DNA of 64,000 nt from Eubacteriales bacterium (GTDB lineage: Bacteria; Bacillota; Clostridia; Lachnospirales; Lachnospiraceae). A program made the translations under genes and the position numbers. The stretch is from assembly GCA_030526005.1 (NCBI GenBank), contig JAUNDP010000003.1:62001-126000 (forward strand), written 5' to 3'. Position 1 is the first letter of the stretch. Each line of letters opens with the position of its first letter. Positions 26,653 through 35,597 of the stretch are shown piece after piece. The notes beneath the pieces were generated by a model. The model made no database searches. It was given only the letters and a program-made list of their open reading frames with translations, and was not told the origin of the DNA.

Positions 26653-28023
26653 TTATGCCAGTTCCAGCGCTTCCCCGATTCCCTCACTGAATGTCGGATG
26701 CGGATACATATTCTTTTTCATGTCTTCCACAGTCAATCCATTTGCAATAGCCGTTCCAAAAATTGAAATCATATCCGTAGCTCTGGCACACATCATCTGA
26801 GCGCCGAGAACCTTGCGTGTCTCCTCATCGAATACAATCTTTACAAATCCTCTCTCCTGGCTGGAAAGGAGCGATTTTCCATTGGCAGACATCGGATATT
26901 TTACCGTTTTTACTCGTATCTCCTGTTTTTTTGCCTCATCAGCCGTCAGCCCGATGGAGGCAATCTCTGGATTTGTATAAACGCAGGAAGGTACAAAATC
27001 CAATCGGACTTCTTCTTCTCTTCCCGCCATGTGCGCCACCGCATGAAGTCCTTCCGCCGAAGCCACATGAGCCAGCTGAATGCCTCCTATCACATCTCCT
27101 GCCGCATAAATATTTGGAATGGACGTCTGAAAATGCTCATTTACAACAATGCGTCCCCGTTCCGTTTGAATCTCGATCTTTTCTCCAAACAGCCCATTCG
27201 TGCACGGCTTTCTTCCCACGGCAATTAAAATACCGTCCGCAAAGACAACCTGCTCTTTTTCCTTCTCCTTGTAAACGCATGAAAATCCTTTTTCGGTCTT
27301 TTCAATTTTCTGAACCATAGCGCCTGTGTGCATATCCACGCCGCGTTTTTTCATTACCATCTTCACGCTCTGACCAAATTCCTTATCCATTGTGGCTAAA
27401 AGTTTATCAAGCGCTTCCAATACCGTGACTTTTGTTCCCAAAGCCTGATAAAGAGAAGCAAATTCCATGCCGATGACTCCGCCTCCGATAATAATCAGAC
27501 TGTCAAATGGCGCTTCTCCTCGATCCAACAGCCCGTCGCTGTTCAGAACTCCAGGAAGATCTGCCCCTGGAATCGGCAGACGTGCCGGTTCCGAACCGGC
27601 TGAAATTAAAATTTTATCTGCCGTATAGACTTGGATGCCATCTTCTCCCTCCACAGTCACTTCATGTTCTCCTGTGATCTTTGCCTTTCCTTTGATCTGT
27701 GCAATCTTTGCTTTTTTCAATGCCCCTTCGATTCCTTTTCTGAGTTCCTCTGTCACCTGAATTTTCCGATTTTTCAGCGCTTCCATCGAGATGGCTGGTT
27801 CTGCTGTAGTGATTCCAAACTCTTGAGCACGTTTGATTTCTCCATAAAGCTCCGCTGAATGAAGCAATGTTTTTGTCGGAATACAGCCTCTGTTCAGGCA
27901 CGTCCCGCCCACAAAATCTTTTTCTGCCACTGCTGTCTTCATTCCATAGCCAGCTGCTCGAATCGCCGGCACATAGCCGCCAGGTCCTGCCCCGATTACA
28001 AATAAATCATATTGATAATCCAT
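26653..28023 (-). CDS. lpdA: Dihydrolipoyl dehydrogenase (glycine cleavage L-protein)
   Basis: A 456-residue flavoprotein disulfide oxidoreductase. It has the FAD-binding GAGPGGYVPAIRAAGYG at the N-terminus, the redox-active disulfide in GGTCLNRGCIPTK near residues 39-51, a second dinucleotide-binding motif IIGGGVIGMEFASLY near 177, FAD-site YAAGDVIGGIQLAHVA near 310, and the C-terminal HPTFSEGIGEAL with the catalytic His. It reoxidises the dihydrolipoyl arm of GcvH using NAD+. It is the last gene of the gcvT-H-PA-PB-lplA-lpdA operon and precedes a terminator, so it is most likely dedicated to glycine cleavage rather than to a pyruvate dehydrogenase. Confidence 0.93.
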   Translation of the reverse strand: MDYQYDLFVIGAGPGGYVPAIRAAGYGMKTAVAEKDFVGGTCLNRGCIPTKTLLHSAELYGEIKRAQEFGITTAEPAISMEALKNRKIQVTEELRKGIEGALKKAKIAQIKGKAKITGEHEVTVEGEDGIQVYTADKILISAGSEPARLPIPGADLPGVLNSDGLLDRGEAPFDSLIIIGGGVIGMEFASLYQALGTKVTVLEALDKLLATMDKEFGQSVKMVMKKRGVDMHTGAMVQKIEKTEKGFSCVYKEKEKEQVVFADGILIAVGRKPCTNGLFGEKIEIQTERGRIVVNEHFQTSIPNIYAAGDVIGGIQLAHVASAEGLHAVAHMAGREEEVRLDFVPSCVYTNPEIASIGLTADEAKKQEIRVKTVKYPMSANGKSLLSSQERGFVKIVFDEETRKVLGAQMMCARATDMISIFGTAIANGLTVEDMKKNMYPHPTFSEGIGEALELA

Positions 28024-28055
28024 TTTTTCTTCCTTTCCGCTTCCTTCGCTTTTCT

Positions 28056-29042
28056 CTATAATTCTTCCTGAATCAGTTTTATCAAATCCTCTGCAATATC
28101 TGCGCCTGTCACAGTCTGAAATTCCTGAATTCGCTGTATGACAGCCGCTCTTTCATACGGACATCCCAAAAGCTTTTCTCCGATCTGTGACAATGTTGTA
28201 TCGAGCGCATCCGAATACAGCGCTGCCTGCCAAATCCGTCCCTGATTCACAAAAAACTCAAACTCTGCACTGCCCCAGGAATATCGCCTTGAGAAACAAT
28301 GTGTGAATGCAATTCTTCTTCCGTATTTCCAGTCAAAAGAATTATATTTTTCTTCCAGATCTCTCAACTTCTTTTCGTCCTTTTCATTCACTTCTCTTCT
28401 CTCCGGAACTACTCCATAGACGTGTGCAAATGCTTTTTCCATCGCCATTTTCATCCGCTCCACTGTGATTTCCGGGCAGAGATCTTTTAAATTTCCGACT
28501 CTTGAGCGCACAGAGTCTACACCTTTTGATTTTAATTTCTCTTTCGACACTGTCAGATAGCGTGCCATTTGCTCCTTATCTGCATCAATCAGGATGGTGC
28601 CATGATGATACGCGAACTCTCCGCTCTCATAGTACGCATTGCCTGAAAACTTTCTGTCTTCTGCCAGAAGATCATTCCGCCCCGACTTTTTTACCGGAAT
28701 CCCAAACGATTCCACTGCTTCCTGTATGACGCGCAGCTGTCTCTCCAGATCATAATCTTCCTTGCGGACTAAAAATGTAAAATTTAAGTTTCCGAGATCA
28801 TGATAGACTGCTCCTCCGCCGGACAGACGCCTCACAAGATGACCGCCTTCCTCTTTCAGCCGGCTTACATCGCACTCTTTCCAGCAATTCTGGTTTCTGC
28901 CGACTACTACCGTGCGTTCATTCTGCCAAAGATAGAGCAGGCATTCTCCAGGCTCTGTGTGAAAAAGCAAATACTCCTCCAAAGCCAGGTTCCTCTCCGG
29001 GCAAGTGCCTGATGCGTAAAAAATTCCTGTCTTCGTGATCAT
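28056..29042 (-). CDS. lplA: Lipoate-protein ligase A
   Basis: A 328-residue ligase that activates free lipoate with ATP and attaches it to the lysine of GcvH. The key loop RRLSGGGAVYHDLGNLNFTF is near residues 71-90, the N-terminal fold reads LALEEYLLFH, then VVVGRNQNCWKE; a second binding segment is KFSGNAYYESGEFAYHHGTILID near 132-154. A C-terminal accessory domain begins near 240. GGGGAGGAACGAG precedes the ATG at 29042. Placement inside the glycine cleavage operon, between gcvPB and lpdA, indicates that the cell salvages lipoate for the H-protein. No lipoate synthase gene is seen in the window. Confidence 0.93.
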   Translation of the reverse strand: MITKTGIFYASGTCPERNLALEEYLLFHTEPGECLLYLWQNERTVVVGRNQNCWKECDVSRLKEEGGHLVRRLSGGGAVYHDLGNLNFTFLVRKEDYDLERQLRVIQEAVESFGIPVKKSGRNDLLAEDRKFSGNAYYESGEFAYHHGTILIDADKEQMARYLTVSKEKLKSKGVDSVRSRVGNLKDLCPEITVERMKMAMEKAFAHVYGVVPERREVNEKDEKKLRDLEEKYNSFDWKYGRRIAFTHCFSRRYSWGSAEFEFFVNQGRIWQAALYSDALDTTLSQIGEKLLGCPYERAAVIQRIQEFQTVTGADIAEDLIKLIQEEL

Positions 29043-29171
29043 CTCTCTCGTTCCTCCCCGTTAAATGTTTCTCTTTTGATATTTCTTTTTTCAATTCCTG
29101 TTTCGCATTTTCTGTCGAATATTTCTGTCAATGAAATCGATACTCCTGTTTTCCGATATCCGCTGACGGAA

Positions 29172-29208
29172 ATGCCGCGCCGGACTTTTTCCGGCTCCGG
29201 CGCGGCAT
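29172..29208. other. Very GC-rich 13-bp hairpin in the gcvPB-lplA gap
   Basis: ATGCCGCGCCGGA pairs exactly with TCCGGCGCGGCAT. It stands out in AT-rich surroundings. The T-run (CAACTTTTTTATTTTG) lies on the plus-strand side, whereas minus-strand operon transcripts would exit into TTTCCG only. It may slow or protect the polycistronic mRNA, or act as a weak terminator between gcvPB and lplA. Confidence 0.55.
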
Positions 29209-29254
29209 CAACTTTTTTATTTTGTTCAACTTTTTATTTTATTTTTTTCTTCTT

Positions 29255-30691
29255 TTAAAATTCATATCTCAGCACCGGTTTTCTGGCTGCCTGAACTTCA
29301 TCCGGGCGTCCAATCGGTGTCTTTTTCGGTGAATTCTGAACATCCTGCGGATCTTTTACTGCTCTTTCATAAATCTCCCGGAACACTGCAATCGCCTCAT
29401 CCAGCGTCTCCTTTGATTCTGTCTCTGTAGGCTCAATCATCAATGCCTCATGCACAATCAGTGGAAAATACATGGTAGGCGGATGGATGCCATAATCTAA
29501 CAGTGATTTTGCAATGTCCATCGCTGACACTCCTTTTTCATGTTTCATTTTTTCCAGAGACATGACAAACTCGTGCATACAGATTCCCGGATATGGCATA
29601 TCATACAGGTCTTCCAATTTTTTCATCATATAATTTGCATTTAATACTGCATTTAATGATGCTTCCGGAATGCCTTCTTTTCCAAGCACTAAAATATAGG
29701 TCAGCGCTTTGACAACAACCAAGAAGTTTCCATAAAACTCTTTGACGCTGCCAATCGAATTTTCTGCTTTTTCTGTGGAAAGTACACCGTCTTTTTCAAC
29801 GATGCGGATTCCCGGCAAAAATTCTTTCAGGATTTCTTTGCATCCTACCGGACCGCTTCCCGGTCCTCCTCCTCCATGAGGTGTGGAGAATGTTTTATGA
29901 AGATTCAGATGAATCACATCAAAGCCCATATCTCCCGGACGTACCTGTCCCATCACTGCATTTAAATTTGCTCCGTCATAGTAGCAAAGACCGCCTGCTT
30001 CATGGACAATTTCTGTAATCTCTAAAATATTTTTATCAAACAATCCAAGTGTGTTCGGATTTGTCAGCATCAGACCTGCCGTATCCTCTCCCACTGCCTC
30101 GCGCAGTTTTTCCAGATCGACGCATCCGTCCGGTGCAGATGGAATATTGACGATCGTAAAGCCAGCCATCACAGCGCTCGCAGGGTTCGTTCCATGAGCA
30201 GAGTCCGGAACAATAATCTTTTTTCTGTTTGTCTCGCCGCGTTTTTCAAAATAAGCCTTGATTAAAAGCAGACCTGTGTATTCTCCATGCGCCCCTGCTG
30301 CCGGCTGAAATGTCATGCCGTCCATGCCGGTAATTTCACACAGTTCTTCCTCTGCCGTTTTTAAAACTTCCAGACATCCCTGAACAGTTTCTTCCGGCTG
30401 AAGCGGATGAACTTTGGCAAATCCAGGAAGCGCAGCCGCACTCTCATTTACTTTCGGATTATATTTCATGGTACAGGAACCAAGCGGGTAAAAACCATCG
30501 TTGACTCCATGTGTCTGCTTTGCCAGCTCTGTATAGTGACGGCTCAGTTCATTTTCAGACATCTGAGGCAGATGAAGTTTCTTTTCTCTCAATGGCATTT
30601 CCGGAGTATAAACCGGAACATCGCACGATGGCAAAATAGAAAGATTTCTTCCCTCTTTGCTTCTCTCAAAAATCAGTTTCATGCTCCGCAC
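29255..30691 (-). CDS. gcvPB: Glycine dehydrogenase (decarboxylating) subunit 2
   Basis: The C-terminal half-subunit (478 residues) of the P-protein. It decarboxylates glycine using pyridoxal phosphate and passes the aminomethyl group to lipoyl-GcvH. The PLP lysine is in HLNLHKTFSTPHGGGGPGSGPV at about residue 260-275, and other family marks are LGSCTMKYNPKVNE near 72 and YDGANLNAVMGQVRPGDMG near 235. The split GcvPA/GcvPB form is typical of Firmicutes. Its start overlaps gcvPA by 13 nt, consistent with coupled translation of an alpha2beta2 enzyme. It ends in YEF, as family members often do. Confidence 0.95.
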   Translation of the reverse strand: MRSMKLIFERSKEGRNLSILPSCDVPVYTPEMPLREKKLHLPQMSENELSRHYTELAKQTHGVNDGFYPLGSCTMKYNPKVNESAAALPGFAKVHPLQPEETVQGCLEVLKTAEEELCEITGMDGMTFQPAAGAHGEYTGLLLIKAYFEKRGETNRKKIIVPDSAHGTNPASAVMAGFTIVNIPSAPDGCVDLEKLREAVGEDTAGLMLTNPNTLGLFDKNILEITEIVHEAGGLCYYDGANLNAVMGQVRPGDMGFDVIHLNLHKTFSTPHGGGGPGSGPVGCKEILKEFLPGIRIVEKDGVLSTEKAENSIGSVKEFYGNFLVVVKALTYILVLGKEGIPEASLNAVLNANYMMKKLEDLYDMPYPGICMHEFVMSLEKMKHEKGVSAMDIAKSLLDYGIHPPTMYFPLIVHEALMIEPTETESKETLDEAIAVFREIYERAVKDPQDVQNSPKKTPIGRPDEVQAARKPVLRYEF

Positions 30692-31995
30692 ACCTCCTTT
30701 AATGCCTCAATCAGCTCGTCCATCTGAACTTTTGTATTCTTTTCTGTCGTACACCAGAGCATCTCTTTTTCTCCAAGTGGCAGACCGGAAAGAATTCCTT
30801 TTTTCATCAATGCTTTTTCAATTTTCTCAGCTTCCACAGGCGTCTTTGTAACAAACTCATGGAAGAATGGTCCGTCATATTTCAAAGCAAAACCGATTTT
30901 CTCCAGTTCTGCCTGTAAATAATGGCTTTTTGAAATGCAAAGCTGCGCCGCTTGTCTCAGGCCGCTCTCTCCCATTGCAGAGAGGTATACTGCTGCTGTC
31001 ATCGCACACAGCGCCTGATTGGAACAGATATTGCTGCTTGCTTTTTCTCTTCGGATATGCTGTTCTCTCGCCTGAAGAGTCAAAACAAAAGCTCGTCTTC
31101 CTTCATGATCGGTCGTCTCCCCTACAATACGCCCTGGGAGTTTTCTCATCATCTCTTTTGTCGCCGCCATAAATCCCAGATACGGTCCTCCAAATGAGAG
31201 TTCCATTCCAAGCGGCTGTCCCTCGCCTACTGCGACATCAGCACCATATTCTGCCGGCGTGCGGAGCAAGCCCAGTGAAATCGGATTGCATCCCAAAATA
31301 TATTTTGCTCCCGCTTCATGTACTTTCTCGCCAAGAGCAGTATAATCTTCAATGATTCCATAAAAGTTTGGAGCTTCTGCATAAAAGCAGGCTGTTCCGG
31401 CATCGAGAAGAGCCTCCAGCTTCTCCATATCTGTCTTTCCGTCTTTTTCCGGAATGGGCAGAAACTCCATATTATTTCCAAAGCAATATGTCTTTATGAC
31501 CTGAATCGTCTCTGGATTTGCACACGCAGAAACGAGAACTTTATTTCTTTTTCTGTCACGGCACATCGCTGTCGCCTCTGCTGCCGCCTCTGCCCCGTCA
31601 TAGACGGACGCATTGGAGACATCCATTCCTGTCAGTTCGCAGATCATCGTCTGATATTCAAAAATAGACTGTAAGACACCCTGACTGATCTCTGCCTGAT
31701 ACGGCGTATAGGCTGTGACAAACTCTTCTTTTGAGGTCACACTCTTTACAATTGCCGGAATATAATGGTTGTAAGCGCCGGCGCCGCGGAAAATACTGTG
31801 GAATACTTTATTTTTTTCTGCCATGCTCTGCATCTTTTCCAGCGCTTCCATCTCAGACAGTCCCTCAGGGAGTTTCAGCTCACCGGCACGAACATTTTCA
31901 GGGATCTGAACAAAAAAATCTTCAAAACCGGACAGTCCAATTTCATGTAGCATGGCTTCCTGTTCTTTTTTTGTAGATGTTACATAAGAACCCAT
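30679..31995 (-). CDS. gcvPA: Glycine dehydrogenase (decarboxylating) subunit 1
   Basis: The N-terminal half-subunit (438 residues) of the split P-protein. It begins MGSYVTSTKKEQEAMLHEIG and contains FLGAGAYNHY-type sequence (FRGAGAYNHYIPAIV near residue 69), TAYTPYQAEISQGVLQSIFEYQT near 95, NASVYDGAEAAAEA near 128 and a C-terminal PVEAEKIEKALMKKGILSG segment. It lacks the PLP lysine, which is in GcvPB, and contributes to the active site across the dimer. It is encoded 14 nt after gcvH and overlaps gcvPB by 13 nt, all under the upstream glycine riboswitch. Confidence 0.94.
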   Translation of the reverse strand: MGSYVTSTKKEQEAMLHEIGLSGFEDFFVQIPENVRAGELKLPEGLSEMEALEKMQSMAEKNKVFHSIFRGAGAYNHYIPAIVKSVTSKEEFVTAYTPYQAEISQGVLQSIFEYQTMICELTGMDVSNASVYDGAEAAAEATAMCRDRKRNKVLVSACANPETIQVIKTYCFGNNMEFLPIPEKDGKTDMEKLEALLDAGTACFYAEAPNFYGIIEDYTALGEKVHEAGAKYILGCNPISLGLLRTPAEYGADVAVGEGQPLGMELSFGGPYLGFMAATKEMMRKLPGRIVGETTDHEGRRAFVLTLQAREQHIRREKASSNICSNQALCAMTAAVYLSAMGESGLRQAAQLCISKSHYLQAELEKIGFALKYDGPFFHEFVTKTPVEAEKIEKALMKKGILSGLPLGEKEMLWCTTEKNTKVQMDELIEALKEVCGA

Positions 31996-32009
31996 GATTC
32001 TCCCCCTTT

Positions 32010-32390
32010 TTAGATTTCTTCTGAATTTGCGTGCTCCTCATATTCTTCTGCTGTCAGATACTCTTCCTGTTCTGAAATCTCGCCCACTTTGATAAACCAT
32101 GCCTCATATGGCTCTTCATTGATTTTTTCCGGGCTGTCCAGCAATTCTTCATTGATCTCCAGCACAACGCCTGTCACTGGTGAATAGACATCGGATACTG
32201 CCTTTACGGATTCCACATCTGCAAATGGCTCTCCAACTTCTACTTTATCGCCAACTTCCGGCAGATTTACAAATACCAGATCGCCCAGCGCATCCTGTGC
32301 AAAATCTGTGATTCCAATATATGCTGCGTCGCCTTCTTCTTTTACCCATTCATGAGATTTTGAATATTTTAATTCTTCTGGATGTTTCAT
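32010..32390 (-). CDS. gcvH: Glycine cleavage system H-protein
   Basis: A 126-residue lipoyl carrier protein that shuttles the aminomethyl group between P-, T- and L-proteins. The lipoylated lysine is in [19 protein letters not shown] near residue 61. Other conserved segments are [10 protein letters not shown] near the start and YEAWFIKVG near 100. The length and beta-rich pattern match the family. AGCAGGAGGAGCAA lies upstream of the ATG. The gene follows gcvT after an unusually long A-rich spacer (32391-32592) and precedes gcvPA by 14 nt. Its lipoate would be attached by the LplA encoded in the same operon. Confidence 0.95.
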   Translation of the reverse strand: MKHPEELKYSKSHEWVKEEGDAAYIGITDFAQDALGDLVFVNLPEVGDKVEVGEPFADVESVKAVSDVYSPVTGVVLEINEELLDSPEKINEEPYEAWFIKVGEISEQEEYLTAEEYEEHANSEEI

Positions 32391-32592
32391 TTTATTGCTC
32401 CTCCTGCTATTTTTATTGTAATCGTTCTTTTATTTTTCTTTCTTATTTCTCTTTTTTTATTCTTCTTTTTCTTTTTGGTTCTGCCTGTATTTTTGTTCTT
32501 TCTTAATTTTATTTCTTTCTTATTTTGACTCTGTCTTATCTGGCTTATGTTGCTTCTGCCTGTATTTTATTTTTTATTTTTCGTTCTGTTTT
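32391..32592 (-). other. 202-nt purine-rich spacer between gcvT and gcvH
   Basis: On the transcribed strand it is extremely A-rich and carries the 13-mer AATACAGGCAGAA twice, about 85 nt apart. There is no open frame and no stable hairpin. All other gaps in this operon except gcvPB-lplA are short. Confidence 0.5.
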
Positions 32593-33672
32593 TTAGGAAT
32601 GTTTGTAAAATGGCAGTTTTACAACTTCGGCATCGACTCTTCTTCCTCGTACCTCTGCCTGAAGCTTTGTTCCGATCTCGGCATATTCTTTTTCAACAAG
32701 CGCCATTGCTGCCGGATATCCAAGATGAGGACAGTGCGTTCCAGATGTAGAGATCCCTACTTTTTTCTCTCCTGCATAGATATCCATATGTTCACGGATA
32801 ATTCCTCTTCCTGTCACTTTAAGACCAACTCTCTTTTTTGTGACTTCTCTCTCTTCGAGCGCTTTCTTTCCAATAAAATCTTCTTTCTGCATTTTCACGA
32901 AAATTCCAAGCCCGGTCTCTCTAGGACTGATTTCATCATCCATCTCATGACCATAAAGCGGCATCCCTGCTTCCAGACGAAGCGTGTCTCTTGCACCCAA
33001 TCCACACGGGATGAGATGTTCCTCTTTTCCTGTCTCCAGAAGCAGATTCCAGAATTTCGGCGCATCCGCTGCCGCCAGATAAAATTCAAATCCATCTTCT
33101 CCTGTATACCCTGTTCTTGAAATGATGCAGTCCATTCCGCCAATCGTTTTGTGAAAATGACAGCTGTAATATTTCTGCGGAATATCTTCCTCATCTGCCA
33201 GTTTTTTCAAAATCGCTTCCGCCTTTGGTCCCTGAAGAGCAATCTGAGCAACCTCCTCAGAAATATCAGTAAAGACAGCATCCCCGAAAGCGTGTTCTTT
33301 CATCCATGCAAAGTCTTTATCCTTATTCGCTGCATTCACAACGATAAAATAATGGTCATCCCGTACTTTGTATACAATCAGATCATCGACCACGCCGCCA
33401 TTTTCATTGCACATCGGACTGTAACGTGCCTGTCCGTCATACATCGTTGTGTAATCATTCGTCAGCAGATGATTCAAATTTGCCAGTGCATCTTTTCCTG
33501 TACACATAATCTCTCCCATGTGAGAGACATCAAAAAGTCCTGCCTCGTTTCTTACCGCATTGTGTTCTGCTATCACGCCCTGATACTGTACAGGAAGCAG
33601 ATATCCTGCAAAGGGAACAATCTTTCCTCCACATTCCACATGCGTATCATAAAGCGGTGTCTTCTTTTCCAT
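32593..33672 (-). CDS. gcvT: Glycine cleavage system T-protein (aminomethyltransferase)
   Basis: A 359-residue enzyme that takes the aminomethyl group from GcvH, releases ammonia and forms 5,10-methylene-tetrahydrofolate. Conserved parts: YDTHVECGGKIVPFAGYLLPVQY at the start, EAGLFDVSHMGEI near 42, ISRTGYTGEDGFEFYL near 183 (folate site), GLGARDTLRLEAGMPLYGHE near 226, and a C-terminal GCV_T_C domain (GISTSGTHCPHLGYPAAMALV). AAGGAGGGTTTTAAA precedes the ATG. It is the first gene of the operon, about 78 nt after the riboswitch terminator. The operon yields one-carbon units from glycine, or in reverse could support glycine synthesis. Confidence 0.95.
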   Translation of the reverse strand: MEKKTPLYDTHVECGGKIVPFAGYLLPVQYQGVIAEHNAVRNEAGLFDVSHMGEIMCTGKDALANLNHLLTNDYTTMYDGQARYSPMCNENGGVVDDLIVYKVRDDHYFIVVNAANKDKDFAWMKEHAFGDAVFTDISEEVAQIALQGPKAEAILKKLADEEDIPQKYYSCHFHKTIGGMDCIISRTGYTGEDGFEFYLAAADAPKFWNLLLETGKEEHLIPCGLGARDTLRLEAGMPLYGHEMDDEISPRETGLGIFVKMQKEDFIGKKALEEREVTKKRVGLKVTGRGIIREHMDIYAGEKKVGISTSGTHCPHLGYPAAMALVEKEYAEIGTKLQAEVRGRRVDAEVVKLPFYKHS

Positions 33673-33749
33673 TTTAAAACCCTCCTTTTTCCAATTTTAT
33701 TTCACTTGTCCTTTTTTTCTTCCTTTGTAAACGTTTTTTTAATTCCTGC

Positions 33750-33968
33750 AATAAAAAGAGACAGAAAAAGAAATACCAAAACTGGTATCTTCTCTCCTGT
33801 CTCTGTCCATTTACCTGAAAGATTTTCTGGTTGTATCAACCATCCTCGTTGGTGCTGTTCGCTCTCCAGAGTTTCGTCCAGATACGGTTCTTTTGCCTGA
33901 GAGTTTAGCCATACAGCTTTCCCCTTCGGCGGCGGTTCCCATTCCGCTCTCTCCCGAATCCTTCATCC
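33750..33968 (-). promoter_or_regulatory. Tandem glycine riboswitch with terminator expression platform
   Basis: Read on the minus strand. Aptamer 1 begins around GGATGAAGGATTCGGGAGAG and includes the conserved GCCGAAGGGG and ACTCTCAGGCAAAAG. Aptamer 2 has CTCTGGAGAGCG, ACCAACGAGG and CTTTCAGGTAAATGG. An expression platform follows: AGAGACAG pairs with CTGTCTCT (33757-33804) around an inner ATACCA/TGGTAT stem, then a run of T to 33751. These segments are diagnostic of the gcvT motif. Glycine binding is expected to prevent terminator formation and switch the gcv operon on, as in Bacillus. The A-terminator lies just before gcvT. Confidence 0.93.
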
Positions 33969-34020
33969 GATTTTTCTATTTTATTTATTTTTCTATCGTA
34001 AAACATTCTTTTATAGTTCA

Positions 34021-34049
34021 AATATACCATATGATTTTTGAATTGTCTA
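34021..34049 (-). promoter_or_regulatory. Promoter of the glycine cleavage operon
   Basis: On the minus strand TAGACA (34044-34049) and TATATT (34021-34026) are separated by 17 nt. Transcription would start about 45 nt before the first riboswitch aptamer. The rest of 34050-34402 is AT-rich and holds no gene. Confidence 0.65.
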
Positions 34050-34402
34050 TATTTTTTTGATAAAATTATATAATTTAAGCTGTTTTTTCTGAAATTCTTT
34101 GTTAATTTTTTAATTATCAATCATTTCTTAAAAATCCTCTCTTTTTCTCGGTCTCTCTTCTTTTCTAGTATATCTTTTCCAAAATATCATTTTCCCCTTA
34201 AAACAGCTGTTTAAATGATCACACTTCCGCTCGCTTTCTATCCTGAATTGAGGTAGCCAAAAACTGTCGTCTGTGTTATATTTTTTGTATTGGACAATCG
34301 GAACTAAAATCAATCGAATTTTCCATTTCCCTTCTTTTCAGGCTTCCCCATCGTCCATAAACCACGCATCGTATCAGATGCAGAAGAAAGGAGATCTGAA
34401 CA

Positions 34403-35527
34403 ATGAACACACCTTTTGGAAAATTTCTTGAAAAAAATTTTTTCAAAAAATTCTTTTCCATCTTTATCTTATTCAGCGCAGCCATCGGCGCCGTTATGAA
34501 CACCCATGCCATAAAAATACTGTTTCAAAAAGACTGGCCAGCATATTTGATTGGCATTCTTTATCTTGCCATGGGAATTTCCGCCTTAATTCAAAATGAA
34601 ATCATGAAAAAATGGCACAGTAAAAAATTAGAAACCATCATGGGAATTTACAGCTGTTTTTTTATCTATGATTGTATGCTGCTGCTTTTCTGGCTGATTT
34701 TTTCCTGCCTGCTTTCCATCTCTGGTTCGATACAGACCATCGGTATTTTCTGTATTGATCTTATCGCTGTAATAATTGTAATGGCAGGATATTTCCATGC
34801 AAAACAGATAAAATATACCTCCTATTCCGTTCCCCTTGGTTTAGAGGAAAACCCTTATCGAATTGCCATGTTGAGCGATATCCATCTTGGTGTTTATGTC
34901 GATGAAAAACATATCCAGAAAATTACAGATAAAGTAAATCGCCTGAATCCTGATCTCGTTGTCATCTGTGGCGATCTCATTGACGTCAACAATCACATAC
35001 TGGAAGATGATGAAGAGCTCGCCAAAATCAGTTCTGTTTTTCAGAAAATAAAATCAAAAGACGGCGTATTTGCCGTGTTGGGAAATCATGATCCAAACAT
35101 AGAAAATAAAAGATTCCATGATTTCTTGCAGGCCTCTCACATTCAGCTTTTGCACAATCAGGTGCTTCAGATTTCAGGCTTAAATCTAGTTGGAAGAACG
35201 GATGCCAGCAACAATGAGCGCTGTTCAATGGAAATCCTGGCAGAACAGATCAATCCAGCTCTTCCAACTATTGTTTTAGATCACAACCCGGCAGGTATCC
35301 GGGAAGCCGCTCCATTTCAGGCAGATCTTGTTCTCAGCGGTCATACCCATAAAGGTCAGTTTATTCCGGTGACCTATTTTACAAAATTAGCAAATGGAAA
35401 ACATTATTTTTACGGTCATGAACAGTTTGGAAAAACACATGCCATTATCTCTTCAGGCGCCGGTTTCTTCCAGCTCCCTGTTCGGATCGGAACAAGCAAT
35501 GAAATTGTAGATCTTCATCTTATATAA
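34403..35527 (+). CDS. Membrane-anchored calcineurin-like metallophosphoesterase
   Basis: A 374-residue protein. The first ~150 residues carry four hydrophobic helices (FFSIFILFSAAIGAVMNTHAI, YLIGILYLAMGISALI, FIYDCMLLLFWLIFSCLL, IGIFCIDLIAVIIVMAGYF). The catalytic domain follows with the full metal-binding set: LSDIHLG near 157, VICGDLIDVN near 195, VLGNHDPN near 229, LDHNPAG near 290 and LSGHTHKGQ near 311. This resembles YkuE/YaeI-type phosphoesterases that act near the membrane; the substrate (phospholipid, nucleotide or other phosphate ester) is unknown. AAAGGAGATCTGAAC precedes the ATG. It is a lone plus-strand gene that converges on the FecBCD-type operon and shares a bidirectional terminator with it. 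Confidence 0.85.
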   Translation: MNTPFGKFLEKNFFKKFFSIFILFSAAIGAVMNTHAIKILFQKDWPAYLIGILYLAMGISALIQNEIMKKWHSKKLETIMGIYSCFFIYDCMLLLFWLIFSCLLSISGSIQTIGIFCIDLIAVIIVMAGYFHAKQIKYTSYSVPLGLEENPYRIAMLSDIHLGVYVDEKHIQKITDKVNRLNPDLVVICGDLIDVNNHILEDDEELAKISSVFQKIKSKDGVFAVLGNHDPNIENKRFHDFLQASHIQLLHNQVLQISGLNLVGRTDASNNERCSMEILAEQINPALPTIVLDHNPAGIREAAPFQADLVLSGHTHKGQFIPVTYFTKLANGKHYFYGHEQFGKTHAIISSGAGFFQLPVRIGTSNEIVDLHLI

Positions 35528-35546
35528 ATCTCCTGTTCTACAAAAA

Positions 35547-35595
35547 AATAAGTCAAAAAGCACCTTTTTTAAAAACTAACGCTTTTTGACTTATT
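35547..35595. terminator. Perfect bidirectional terminator
   Basis: AATAAGTCAAAAAGC pairs exactly with GCTTTTTGACTTATT (15 bp) around a 19-nt loop, with T-rich flanks on both strands. It lies between the convergent phosphoesterase and FecE-like genes. Confidence 0.88.
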
Positions 35596-35597
35596 TA

